Assembly: GCF_004339745.1 (NCBI RefSeq)
Contig: NZ_SMGP01000003.1
Coordinates: 124,001-188,000, forward strand
DNA length: 64,000 nt
Source: Paraburkholderia sp. BL9I2N2
Lineage (GTDB): Bacteria; Pseudomonadota; Gammaproteobacteria; Burkholderiales; Burkholderiaceae
Direction: 5' to 3'
The position numbers and the translations under genes were made by a program. Below the pieces are notes generated by a model that saw nothing but the letters and a program-made list of their open reading frames with translations, ran no database searches and had not been told where the DNA came from. Positions 36,595-44,824 of this stretch are shown here, one piece after another; the first letter of the stretch is position 1; the number at the start of each line of letters is the position of its first letter.

Positions 36595-36789
36595 TCAAAA
36601 TCTCACGCGCAGGGCCGCACGCCGCCCTCGACGCCGCTTTGCAGCGGCCCATTGACTATGGCCGGCCGCGTTGCTGACGTAGGTCAGCCCCTCATCGATC
36701 ATCCCGTACAACATGACGCTGCTTTGCACAAACGCTGGAATGGCGAACGCGTTCGAAAGTGCGAGATCGAGCAGCGACTTCCTTATCAT
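36595..36789 (-). pseudogene. Collapsed Gram-negative porin gene (internal deletion)
   Basis: The 64-codon frame starts like a Burkholderiales general porin: MIRKSLLDLALSNAFAIPAF as a signal-like segment, then QSSVMLYGMIDEGLTYVSNA and GHSQW as the first beta strand. It ends in RAALRVRF, the terminal strand with the C-terminal phenylalanine needed for outer-membrane assembly. The roughly 300 residues between are gone. Its position beside the carrier and the LysR gene suggests it was the outer-membrane channel of this island. Confidence 0.75.
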
Positions 36790-36923
36790 AAGGATTCCCA
36801 ATTCATCGTCAGAGCGCTTCGGCGTCGATAGAGAGGCAACCAAGGAGTGCACCGAGTATACGAATGCAATTTTTCCGGGAGATAATCAAAGTTAGCGAGA
36901 CCATCTGATAGAAACCTTCGATC

Positions 36924-37823
36924 ATGCGTATTTCTCTTCAGCAAATTGAAACCTTTTACTGGGTGGCGCGGTTGGGAGGGTTTCATGCGGCGGCGCGTCA
37001 TCAACATCTCACGCAGCCGACCATTTCGGCGCGTATCCAGGAGTTCGAAGAACATCTCGGCGTGCAGCTGTTCACGCGCAGCCGGACGCGCTCCGAACTC
37101 ACGCTCGCAGGCCGCGACGCGCTCGCCGATGCGGAACAGGTGCTGAAGCTCGCCGAGAAACTCGAACAGATCGCGAAACGTACCGACCCCATGTACGGGC
37201 TTCTGCGTCTCGGCGCGATCGAGTCCATCGCCCACGCTGGGCTTGCGGATCTACTGACGCAACTCAAGACGCGCTATCCGCACATGAAGATCGAACTCAC
37301 GATCGATGTGGGCGTCGCGCTCGGACGCAAGCTTGGCGCGCACGAACTTGACATAGCGATACTGAACGATTCCACCGATGCGCCCCACGTGGTCGAGACC
37401 GCCATCGGCCACACCGATCTGCACTGGGTTGCGTCGCCGCAACTCGTGCCCAATAACAAAATCGCGCCTCACGATCTTGCGTCGGTGCCGATCATCACCG
37501 TCTCGCAACCGTCATCGAACCATTCGCTGGTGATGAACTGGTTTCGCAGCGCAGGTTGCAATCCGGACAACATCAGCTCATGCAATTCCCTGTCGATGAT
37601 GTCGCGGCTCGTCGCGGCCGGACACGCGGCGGCCGTGTTGTCGCCCGCGATAATGCGCGCAGAGATCGATGCCGGGCTGATTCATGTGCTGAACACTGAG
37701 CGGCCAATCACTCAGCAAGGGTTCTTTGTCGCCTATCAGGAAGAGTGTCTTAGCGGTGCGGATACCATCGTGGAGCTGGCCAAAGAGGTGCTCACACGCA
37801 GTCGCGTGCTTATTCCGGGGTAG
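36924..37823 (+). CDS. LysR-family regulator
   Basis: The 299-residue protein has the LysR helix-turn-helix IETFYWVARLGGFHAAARHQHLTQPTISARIQEFEEHLGVQLFTR and a periplasmic-binding-like effector domain. It is divergent from the collapsed porin and the minus-strand carrier-deacetylase-amidohydrolase operon. It is the natural candidate to control that operon and perhaps the DUF4392 operon. Confidence 0.92.
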   Translation: MRISLQQIETFYWVARLGGFHAAARHQHLTQPTISARIQEFEEHLGVQLFTRSRTRSELTLAGRDALADAEQVLKLAEKLEQIAKRTDPMYGLLRLGAIESIAHAGLADLLTQLKTRYPHMKIELTIDVGVALGRKLGAHELDIAILNDSTDAPHVVETAIGHTDLHWVASPQLVPNNKIAPHDLASVPIITVSQPSSNHSLVMNWFRSAGCNPDNISSCNSLSMMSRLVAAGHAAAVLSPAIMRAEIDAGLIHVLNTERPITQQGFFVAYQEECLSGADTIVELAKEVLTRSRVLIPG

Positions 37824-38220
37824 TCGGCGAGCGGGAGTGGACTATTTATTGCGCGCCGTACAGCGCGAGACCGGCGTACGGCGTGTTCATCTGGACAGGG
37901 AACGGTCGAGCTCCGGCAGACGTCGACCGTCGTGCATGGAACTTGCCGACGCAGGTCGCTGAATGTGCATTCTTGCCGTTGCTGTCCGGCAAATCTGAGG
38001 CGCGCGCTGCCGCCGAAGCGAATGCGGCCGCACTTGTTGCGTGCTGAGTCCGCGCATGGTGCGGAGTAGGCGTCAGCCATGCAAAGATTGTCGGGGTCAG
38101 CGAGAATCTGTGTCGTTTGTCCGGACACACGAGTCGCCGACGCGTCGTCGCTGCGCGCCGCAGTCCGTGCTCGCCCGGCTTTGCGTCTTTCCATGACGCG
38201 CCACACCGCGCGTCGGCGAC
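37824..38220. other. Intergenic between convergent regulators
   Basis: About 400 bases lie between the ends of the LysR and LacI genes. A minus-strand frame at 37846-38130 is open, but its sequence is not family-like. I see no RNA gene or convincing terminator. Confidence 0.45.
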
Positions 38221-39267
38221 TTAGGTGTTGCGAGGACGTGCCGTCGTGCCGCGCACGATCAGGTCGGTCGGAACGATATACTGCGAACTCACCGGTCGTC
38301 CTTCGATCCGTGCGAGCAGATACTCGGCGCTGCGCGCGCCGATTTCATCAGCGGCGAGCCGCATGGTCGTTAGCGGCGGCGACGTGAAGCTGGAAAATTC
38401 GATGTCGTTGATGCCCGCGATCGACAGGTCGCCCGGTACGTCGATACCCGACTCGCGCGCCTCGGCCAGCGCGCCGATTGCAAGCAGATCGGTGCCGCAG
38501 ATGACGGCCGTCGGTCGCTCAGGGCCGTTCATCAACGCCTTCATCGCCATCTGCCCTTCAATGATCTTGTGCGGCATCTCGATCAGATGCTCGTGGCGCA
38601 ACTGCAGCCCGCGCGATTGCAGCGCCGCGCGCACGCCGATGATGCGATCAGCCGCACGATCGCTGTGCTGCGTCATTTGCGTAATCATGCCGAAGCGCGT
38701 GTGCCCGAGATCGAGCAGATACTCGGCAAGGCGACGGCCGACCGCCACGTTGTCGAAGCCGACATACGGGTGGTCGTGATCGACTGTCCAGCCATTGACG
38801 AGCGGAATCTGTTCCTTCTTGATCAGTTCGTAGAGCGCAGGCGAGTGGCTGCGGCCCACGAGCATCAACCCGGCGATACCGTCCGCGATCAGGGCACGGA
38901 CCTGCTTCAGTTCGTCTTCCTGGTCGTAGTACGAGCATCCGAGCAGCAATGTATAGCCGGCTTCCCCGATGCGCTTTTGCAGCGCGAACACGCCGATCGC
39001 GAAGTTCTGGTTTTCCAGCGATGGGATCACCGCGCCAATCGTTTTCGAGCGCTGCAATGCCAGCGCACGCGCCGCGGCGTGCGGTGTATAGCCGAGTTCC
39101 TGCGCGATGTCGCGCACGCGGTTCTGCAGTTCAGCCGCTACCTTTGCGTTGCCGTTCAACACGCGCGAAACGGTCGCAGTCGATACCCCTGCCGCGCGTG
39201 CAACATCGATTACGGAAATCGCATTCGATTTGCGACGCGGTGCTCTTTTCTTTGCCTCGTTGGTCAA
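38221..39267 (-). CDS. LacI-family transcriptional regulator
   Basis: The 348-residue protein has an N-terminal LacI helix-turn-helix and hinge (ISVIDVARAAGVSTATVSRVLNGNAKVAAELQNRV, residues 17-51). A periplasmic-binding-type effector domain follows, with GLMLVGRSHS, GFDNVAVGRRLAEYLLDLGH and VICGTDLLAIGAL. It resembles the GntR/GalR group for sugar acids. Its likely operators are the 16-bp palindromes at 39984, 55426 and 55523, which have the central CG typical of the family. That would place the lactonase and dehydratase genes under its control. Confidence 0.92.
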   Translation of the reverse strand: MTNEAKKRAPRRKSNAISVIDVARAAGVSTATVSRVLNGNAKVAAELQNRVRDIAQELGYTPHAAARALALQRSKTIGAVIPSLENQNFAIGVFALQKRIGEAGYTLLLGCSYYDQEDELKQVRALIADGIAGLMLVGRSHSPALYELIKKEQIPLVNGWTVDHDHPYVGFDNVAVGRRLAEYLLDLGHTRFGMITQMTQHSDRAADRIIGVRAALQSRGLQLRHEHLIEMPHKIIEGQMAMKALMNGPERPTAVICGTDLLAIGALAEARESGIDVPGDLSIAGINDIEFSSFTSPPLTTMRLAADEIGARSAEYLLARIEGRPVSSQYIVPTDLIVRGTTARPRNT

Positions 39268-39983
39268 CTTCCACCCTGCCCGATGTCGAGGCGCACCATC
39301 GCGCCTTCCCTGTGCGGCATACTATAACGCGGCACCTTGAGAAATGGCCACCGCTGGGCGCGGGCCTTCGCATGCTCGCTCCGTTCAGCGTTCGCGTCAG
39401 GACTGTACGAGTCAGTCGAAGCTGCCGGAAAGAGCGCCTCGTGCCGATCCTTCACCCGCCGCGTGGCCGCGATCTGCACGGCATACCATCGTGCGCTATT
39501 CTCCCGGCGCGTAGCCCAGTTGCCGTGCGTTTTGCCCCTGCGGTTGCGCGCATTGCTCTACACACTGGGGGCGATCACGAACTGCTAGTCGGGGTAATCG
39601 ATGCAGCGCTTTGTCAGTTGCATCACGTAGTGATGGCTGAGCAAAACGAAAGGATGGCGCAGCGCCGTCGGCGTACTGCCGGGACGAAACCAGTTGATCC
39701 GCATGCATGCGACCGATATGCCGTGCCTGTTCCGCTTCCATCCAGCCGAGCGCATTGGCGATTACCCGGTGGCATCGCTGCAATCCCATCGGGTGATTCG
39801 AACTCGCGGGCACCACGCGTTTGACGTCGGCGTGCGAAGACCTGGCTCAGCGGCACCCAAAGTGGCATTCGCCAAATACACAATTTAAGTAATCGTTTCT
39901 CTAGCGTTTGAGATTTCCTTCGAAATTCAATCAAATCACGCAAAACCTCAGGGCTTTTCACGGGTAAACCCCAATAAATTGAA
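39268..39983. other. Intergenic, possible decayed gene pieces
   Basis: Over 700 bases lie upstream of the LacI gene. One plus-strand stretch near 39570-39600 reads HTGGDHELLVGVID, reminiscent of the flavin-reductase GDH..hhGxV block, but nothing around it supports the match. I assign no gene. Confidence 0.35.
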
Positions 39984-39999
39984 GAGAAAGCGCTTACTC
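39984..39999. promoter_or_regulatory. LacI-type operator 1
   Basis: GAGAAAGCGCTTACTC has the central AAGCGCTT palindrome with the CG dyad of LacI-family sites. It is the exact reverse complement of the site at 55426-55441. It lies 255 bases upstream of the metallo-beta-lactamase gene. Confidence 0.7.
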
Positions 40000-40253
40000 A
40001 CTTCACCTATACTGTGGCTTCCGAACGGCCATACCCGCGACCGCGCACCTTATCGCCCGGCAATGCGCGCGGCGGAGTCATGTGTACCGATAAGATCGCA
40101 GCATCACCTTGCTCGTGAATGGGTGGGAAGGGAAACGACCGAACTCGCCCCACGACCGTTCATCTGATCACCGGCCCAGATTCGGCCAGAGCCCAGCCCG
40201 TCATGTAGGCACTTTGCGTCAGCACCACAAAACAGTTGAAGCGAGCCTCAGAC

Positions 40254-41021
40254 ATGGCATTCACCATCGTACCGATCCGCTGCGGCGATATCGTCAACCA
40301 TGAGTGCTCGTGTTTTTTGTACCGCAAGAACTGCGGTTCCGCGCGCCTGCATGCGCCTTGCATTGCGTGCTTGCTGCGCAGCGCTCGCCAAACGATCGTC
40401 GTCGATGCCGGACCGGGTCCCCGCTCGCGCGCACCGCAGTGCTACACCGAGACGGATGCCGGAATCGACGACCTGCTGCAGTACGGTCTGGCGCGCGAAG
40501 GCGTCGACCCGGCTTCCGTCGAACTGGTCATTCTCACTCATCTGCATAACGACCACGTCGGCGGCGCGCGGTTGTTCACGAACGCACGCTTTCATGTCTA
40601 GGAAGCCGAGTTGAAAGAGGCAGTCTGGCCGGTGCCGTTCCAGCGTCCGATCTACGAAACCAACCAGCGCGGCCGCACTCCACCGTGGGTGGACATTCTC
40701 GACCGGATGGACGTGGCGTTCGGTGACGCCGACGTGGTGCCGGATATCCGTGTATTGCGCCTGCCGGGACATACGGCAGGCTCACAGGGTGTGTTGGTCG
40801 ACACGCAGGCAGGACCGTATCTCATCGCGGGCGACCTGATTCCACTCTACGAGAACTGGCCGGAGGACGGCAGCGAGCCGATCCCGAACGGCAACCACAC
40901 GGACCTGCGCGCTTACGACGAAAGCCTCCGCCGCATTGCGGCGCTTGGAGCAACAGTGCTGCCGGCTCATGAGCCACAGGTTTTCGATTGCAAGGTGTAT
41001 CCCCCGCCGCAGGTCCGGTAA
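40254..41021 (+). pseudogene. Metallo-beta-lactamase-fold hydrolase (lactonase-like) with an in-frame amber codon
   Basis: The frame encodes 255 codons of an N-acyl-homoserine-lactonase-like MBL protein. The zinc motif HLHNDHVGG is at residues 96-104, then come LRLPGHTAGSQGVLVDTQAG and ATVLPAHEPQVF. Codon 116 (40599-40601) is TAG, in a place where relatives commonly carry Gln (FHV-x-EAEL), so a single C-to-T change would explain it. Both halves remain in the same frame. The gene sits downstream of LacI-type operator 1. Unless an amber suppressor is present, the enzyme is lost. Confidence 0.8.
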
Positions 41022-41083
41022 GCGGTCGGTATTGCAACGGAAACAGGCGATGAGGCAAAGATGGTTCCGGCTGCAGGGCGACG

Positions 41084-41440
41084 ATGATCAACTTCATGGA
41101 TCGCATCAACCTTGGCTTCGCGATACCGGCCATCGCAGCGAGCTGGCGTCGACCTCCGCGGTATTCGACTTCGCCTCCGGCGCGCTGTTTCCCGGCTATG
41201 GCATCGCGCAGCCGATCTGGGCTGGCTCACCGACCAGAGATACGGCAAGGCGCTCATCGCCATGACGCGGCTGCTGTGGAGCATCGCAGAACTATCGCAG
41301 ACCATGGTCCATAACGCGTCGCAACGGGTGGCCGTACGTTTTGCGATCAGGTCTGTTCGAAGGAGGGTCTTCCGATCTTCCTGCTGTTCGTGAAGAACGG
41401 GTTCGCGCCCTGTAGGCGGGCCACAAGTACTAGCGTCGTT
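41084..41440 (+). pseudogene. Frameshifted fragment of an MFS transporter
   Basis: The sequence begins with MINFMDRINLGFAIPAI, the first helix of an ACS-type carrier. It then shifts frame: STSAVFDFASGALFPGYGIAQPIW and WLTDQRYGKALIAMTRLLWSIAEL appear in other frames. Only the first 110 or so residues are represented. It follows the broken lactamase gene and was probably part of the same operon. Confidence 0.65.
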
Positions 41441-41629
41441 CCGTTCCCAGATCCGCGCGCAATTGATTCGGCTTCCGCTGCGCAGGAGTGGCCAAGAGCA
41501 CGCTGATCCCATCGCACCGTCACAGCCAATATGCTGCGAACGCATTCACCGCATCATTGATCGTTTAGGTGCCTGACCGCTTCAGACATTCCCTGCTCAT
41601 CAAACGCAGGGCTGCACGAGTCCGGCCCT

Positions 41630-41938
41630 TCAGCAAGCCTGGAGCACGTTAATGACGCGGCTCACGAGCAACGGACGAGTATTGCGTCCGTATTCGGCCA
41701 TATGCGCGGAGGCCGCATGCGCCTTTAACGCTTCCGCGCTTTCCCAGCGTTCGATTACAGCAAAGGTATCAGTGCCGAGCGATGTCTGAATCGTCCCGAA
41801 GTCCGGTACGTCGACTACAGCCTCGTAGCTAATGCACCCCTCTTCCGCCAGCACCGCCGGACGGTTTTTGTTGAAAAGCGCCAGCACGGCTTCGCGTTGA
41901 CCGGGCTGGGTAGTGATCGTTGCAATGACATGGATCAT
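41630..41938 (-). CDS. Antibiotic biosynthesis monooxygenase-type (YgiN-like) protein
   Basis: The 102-residue ferredoxin-fold protein has the ABM pattern: MIHVIATITTQPGQREAVLALF, EEGCISYEAVVD, FAVIERWESAEALKAHAASAHM. Members are dimeric, cofactor-free quinol oxidases or haem-independent monooxygenases. It stands alone, 150 bases downstream of rep and on the same strand. The physiological substrate is unknown. Confidence 0.88.
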   Translation of the reverse strand: MIHVIATITTQPGQREAVLALFNKNRPAVLAEEGCISYEAVVDVPDFGTIQTSLGTDTFAVIERWESAEALKAHAASAHMAEYGRNTRPLLVSRVINVLQAC

Positions 41939-42088
41939 CCGGATTTCTTCCTTTCCTGTTTCGGCGCCGATCGCCGCGCGAAAATGATAGCCGCATTTGG
42001 ATATGCTTGCTGACAGGGCCTCACCGTGCGGTTCTGGTCGGACAACTTCCGCAGCGAAGCGCCGGATTGCTGATAACCGTACAGAACG

Positions 42089-43585
42089 TTATGGGTTCCG
42101 CGCGCGTACACGCGCAGCTTTTCTAATTTCGCCGGCGACGTACGAACTGAACGTATTGGCAACGTCTGGCAGATTCAGAATGTTGGCTTCAGTGACATTA
42201 GCCGGTTTGAGCATTTGACGCTCAATAGCGCGCAGCCCCATCGTGCTCGACGCGACAAACTTGCGGACGAGGTCCTCCCGTGTCTTCTTGTCCGCTGTGT
42301 CGAAGAATTCGCGCGCCAGACGAATCTCCTCCTGTCGACGTTTATCGGCGGCCGCGTTAGCTGCCGCCAGGCTGGCCTCGACTTCCTTTTGCCTGTCAGA
42401 CCTCGCCCCCTGTTCCCCCGTCGTAGCCTCTGCAAGCTGAGCCTGAATCAACTCGACCTGCCTGTCGGCGTCGGATACCCGGTAGTTGTCCGAAAGAGCC
42501 CTCATGAGGTAGGCGGATGCTCTTTTCACCTTGATACCCTGCCTGATTGTCCAGCGGGTGTAGTCGATGGCTTGTTGAATGCGCTCGTCCGTCCAGACAA
42601 ACCTGTTCTCAGCGATTTTTTCAAACTGTTTTTCAGACAGTCCGAATTCATCTTGAAGCATTTTGAAAAGTACCACCGAGTTCAGCATGGCCGCTTTGGA
42701 TGCCAATGCCCCTTCCTTGCGTTTAAGCCGGAAACGTATCTGGTCCTTCTTTCGCGAGCCGGGAGTTCCGGCACGGGTCTCATACGACAACTCGATATCG
42801 GACAGTTCGTTGATTTGGTTGACGGCTGGCTCGAGATAATCGCGCTTGAAGTATTTGAACTCGGCGTTGTTTGCCCATGACTTGCCGGGCAAGTTTCGAA
42901 CAAGGTCGAGTGACAGCCAGTCTGTTAGCCCGCTGGGTACGGATGGCAAGACATGGTCGTAAATGCCTCGAGCGTAGATGAGCGTAAATCTCGAGGTGAC
43001 TAGCAGGCTGGTCCAGTACGAGTTCTCAGGGTCCTTGATGAGGCGTTGCAGTTCGATAGGCACGCGGAAGCGAATCCGGCCATTTCTGACACTGACCCGG
43101 CCGATCAACTCAAGCCAGTCCCCGTCTTCATTCTGGACGGCCAAGTCCTCATCCGCATCGTCATCACCGGCACTGCCCTCTTCGCCGGGTTCGAGAGGTT
43201 CCTCCAGCATGCGTCCTTTCGAATCTACGGACACTACCGGTGCACTCATCACTTCGAGCATCGAAGATTTGACGCTGCGAATGACGCTGGAAAAATGTTT
43301 CTTATTCCTGCTGTCATAGCGCATGAGCCATTTGAAAAAGCTCAGCGTCACGTCATAGGTTTCCTGAATTTCAGGGTCCTGCGCGACGATGAAGTAAGCG
43401 GCATCCACAAAGCGCCTGGCGGACAGTCCTAATCCGATAATGCGCGCGAAGACCCGGTTCTTTTGATACCCGATATCTTTATCCGGACTGGTCTCATCGA
43501 TGGACCTTTGCGCCGGCGCCATCTCGACGAATAGGTCCAGTGCAAATTGAAGAGGAGTGACTCGCCGGTCGACGCTGCTGGACAT
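42089..43585 (-). CDS. rep: Replication initiator protein, RepB/Rep_3-type
   Basis: The 498-residue protein is a plasmid/chromid replication initiator. The winged-helix region shows FRVPIELQRLIKDPENSYWTSLLVTSRFTLIYARGIYDH and LSLDLVRNLPGKSWANNAEFKYFKRDYLEPAVNQINELSDIELSYET, the layout of Rep_3 proteins. A charged coiled-coil-like region (about residues 395-450) follows. It is divergent from parA across an iteron-rich origin. Its leader carries a 13-mer shared with the parA leader. It should bind the TCTCACCTT-type iterons and open the AT-rich element at 43967-44006. Confidence 0.87.
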   Translation of the reverse strand: MSSSVDRRVTPLQFALDLFVEMAPAQRSIDETSPDKDIGYQKNRVFARIIGLGLSARRFVDAAYFIVAQDPEIQETYDVTLSFFKWLMRYDSRNKKHFSSVIRSVKSSMLEVMSAPVVSVDSKGRMLEEPLEPGEEGSAGDDDADEDLAVQNEDGDWLELIGRVSVRNGRIRFRVPIELQRLIKDPENSYWTSLLVTSRFTLIYARGIYDHVLPSVPSGLTDWLSLDLVRNLPGKSWANNAEFKYFKRDYLEPAVNQINELSDIELSYETRAGTPGSRKKDQIRFRLKRKEGALASKAAMLNSVVLFKMLQDEFGLSEKQFEKIAENRFVWTDERIQQAIDYTRWTIRQGIKVKRASAYLMRALSDNYRVSDADRQVELIQAQLAEATTGEQGARSDRQKEVEASLAAANAAADKRRQEEIRLAREFFDTADKKTREDLVRKFVASSTMGLRAIERQMLKPANVTEANILNLPDVANTFSSYVAGEIRKAARVRARNP

Positions 43586-43590
43586 GCCTG

Positions 43591-43603
43591 TTCCCTGGAA
43601 ATT
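43591..43603. promoter_or_regulatory. 13-mer shared by the rep and parA leaders (rep copy)
   Basis: On the rep strand this reads AATTTCCAGGGAA, immediately upstream of the rep start codon. The identical 13-mer lies upstream of parA at 44803-44815. The core TTCCaGGGAA is a near-palindrome, so it may be a shared operator or translational signal. Confidence 0.6.
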
Positions 43604-43647
43604 TCAGCAGACTCTAGGCATACAGAGGTGAGATGTCAATAAGAAAG

Positions 43648-43927
43648 TCTCACCTTTGGCACTGAGACGAACAGCATGCACATCATCTCTCACCTTCGGC
43701 ACACCATCTCTCACCACTAGTGAAAGCGTCGGTGCCGCAGCGCATGATGGTAGAGGGTTTCAGCCAGTTATCCACAGGTGACGCAGGAAAATCTCTCACC
43801 TTCGGTAAAACGCGCTTTTGTCTCTCACCTCGGCCCACTATAAATCTCCCCTTCTGCACCCGGATGTCTCACCTGAGGTGCACATTTTCTCTCACCTTCG
43901 GCACATTGAATCTCACCTATCCGGCAC
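43648..43927 (+). repeat. Origin iterons, class A (nine copies)
   Basis: The consensus is TCTCACCTTCGGCAC. Copies start at 43648 (TTTGGCAC variant), 43688, 43709 (partial), 43794, 43823, 43845 (degenerate), 43867, 43890 and 43911. From 43823 onward the spacing is 21-23 bp, about two helical turns, as expected for same-face Rep binding. All copies point the same way. They define the replication origin together with the DnaA box and the AT-rich element. Confidence 0.85.
43768..43776 (+). promoter_or_regulatory. DnaA box
   Basis: TTATCCACA is a perfect match to the consensus DnaA box and lies within the iteron array. Confidence 0.85.
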
Positions 43928-43966
43928 TAACTGTTTGATAACAAAGGAATGGTATTTCCCCTGTAC

Positions 43967-44006
43967 GTTTGTTAGTTCGTTTTTTTATTTAAAACAACCA
44001 ACAAAC
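43967..44006. promoter_or_regulatory. AT-rich putative DNA unwinding element
   Basis: A very AT-rich 26-base core with a T7 run is framed by the inverted arms GTTTGTT (43967-43973) and AACAAAC (44000-44006). It lies next to the densest iterons and near the DnaA box. It is the natural melting site of the origin. Confidence 0.65.
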
Positions 44007-44248
44007 CGCTCGGCAACGTGGCTAGCTCACGGCCGGCGATAGACATCAGAGTCGGGCGTAAAGGTCCGATATGCCGTGAGACCTAATAGGGCTGTCAACT
44101 CTCCGCGCTCAAATGAGTGAGACAACAAGTCTCCCGCGGCGTTTAAGAGTGTATGGCGAGAACGATGGTGCTTTTCGAATGAGGGAAGCAGTGCGGCCTC
44201 ACATGCAATAGGAACGTCGGTCTCGGTGATGTTCTTCGCGCCTGCTTC

Positions 44249-44666
44249 AAAGGTGAGAGATTGTGTGCAGCATTTTCTGCTGGCCAATACACGCGAGGTC
44301 TTTCGTCCACGCCGTCGGTCGCATTCACTTACGCCGCGACTATCGTCCTACGTACAAGCTTCAGCGGAGAATGTCGATAGTCGCAGGGTGAGGGATTTTG
44401 TGCATGCGGATGCGCGTCCGATACTGGCATTTGTGTCGATGCACACTATCTCTCACCTTTGCCCTCTGCTTCAGTCAAACGAAATAAAGATGTAATGTAA
44501 TCGTCCAATGTATGTGCTCTATTCGCTATCGGATGTCTTGAGCTCCAGCCTCTCAGCCCGTTTCGTCGGCTCGGTCTGGCGGGTTAGTGGACAAAAACTC
44601 TCACCTTTTGTCCCTAACTGCATCCCCCGGCGGCGTCACCTGCACTAAAGGTGAGAGATTTTGTGC
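44249..44666. repeat. Origin iterons, class B (five copies, mixed orientation)
   Basis: A 20-bp motif, AAAGGTGAGAGATTTTGTGC, shares the GGTGAGA core with class A but has a different flank. Copies: 44249-44268 and 44647-44666 (forward), 44385-44403 (degenerate), 44441-44460 (reverse), and 44589-44613 (reverse, inside a GGACAAAA/TTTTGTCC inverted repeat). The last copies flank the parA promoter region. They may couple initiator binding to par expression, or act in copy control. Confidence 0.7.
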
Positions 44667-44802
44667 GGGCGATTTCGTTCACGTTGGCTGCCACAGATAT
44701 CGTTGAAGGCATAAAAAACAGTGGCTTACGAACGATATTTGAGAAACTGGACGACAATATAACGCTGTTTTTGCGTTTTTCCTGTATTCTCCGTTTAGCT
44801 TC

Positions 44803-44815
44803 AATTTCCAGGGAA
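44803..44815 (+). promoter_or_regulatory. 13-mer shared by the rep and parA leaders (parA copy)
   Basis: AATTTCCAGGGAA lies 9 bases upstream of the parA ATG and is identical to the rep-leader copy at 43591-43603. It contains the purine-rich AGGGA that probably serves as the ribosome-binding site. Confidence 0.6.
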
Positions 44816-44824
44816 AACTCCGAA

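Noticed and set aside
39570..39830. Flavin-reductase-like block HTGGDHELLVGVID
   Set aside because: A single short match with no supporting sequence on either side. It could be chance.
43648..44666. Possible CRISPR array at the repeated TCTCACCTT motifs
   Set aside because: The repeats are 15-20 bp with 6-8 bp gaps, vary in sequence and orientation, and lie beside rep, a DnaA box and parAB. They are iterons, and no cas genes are present.
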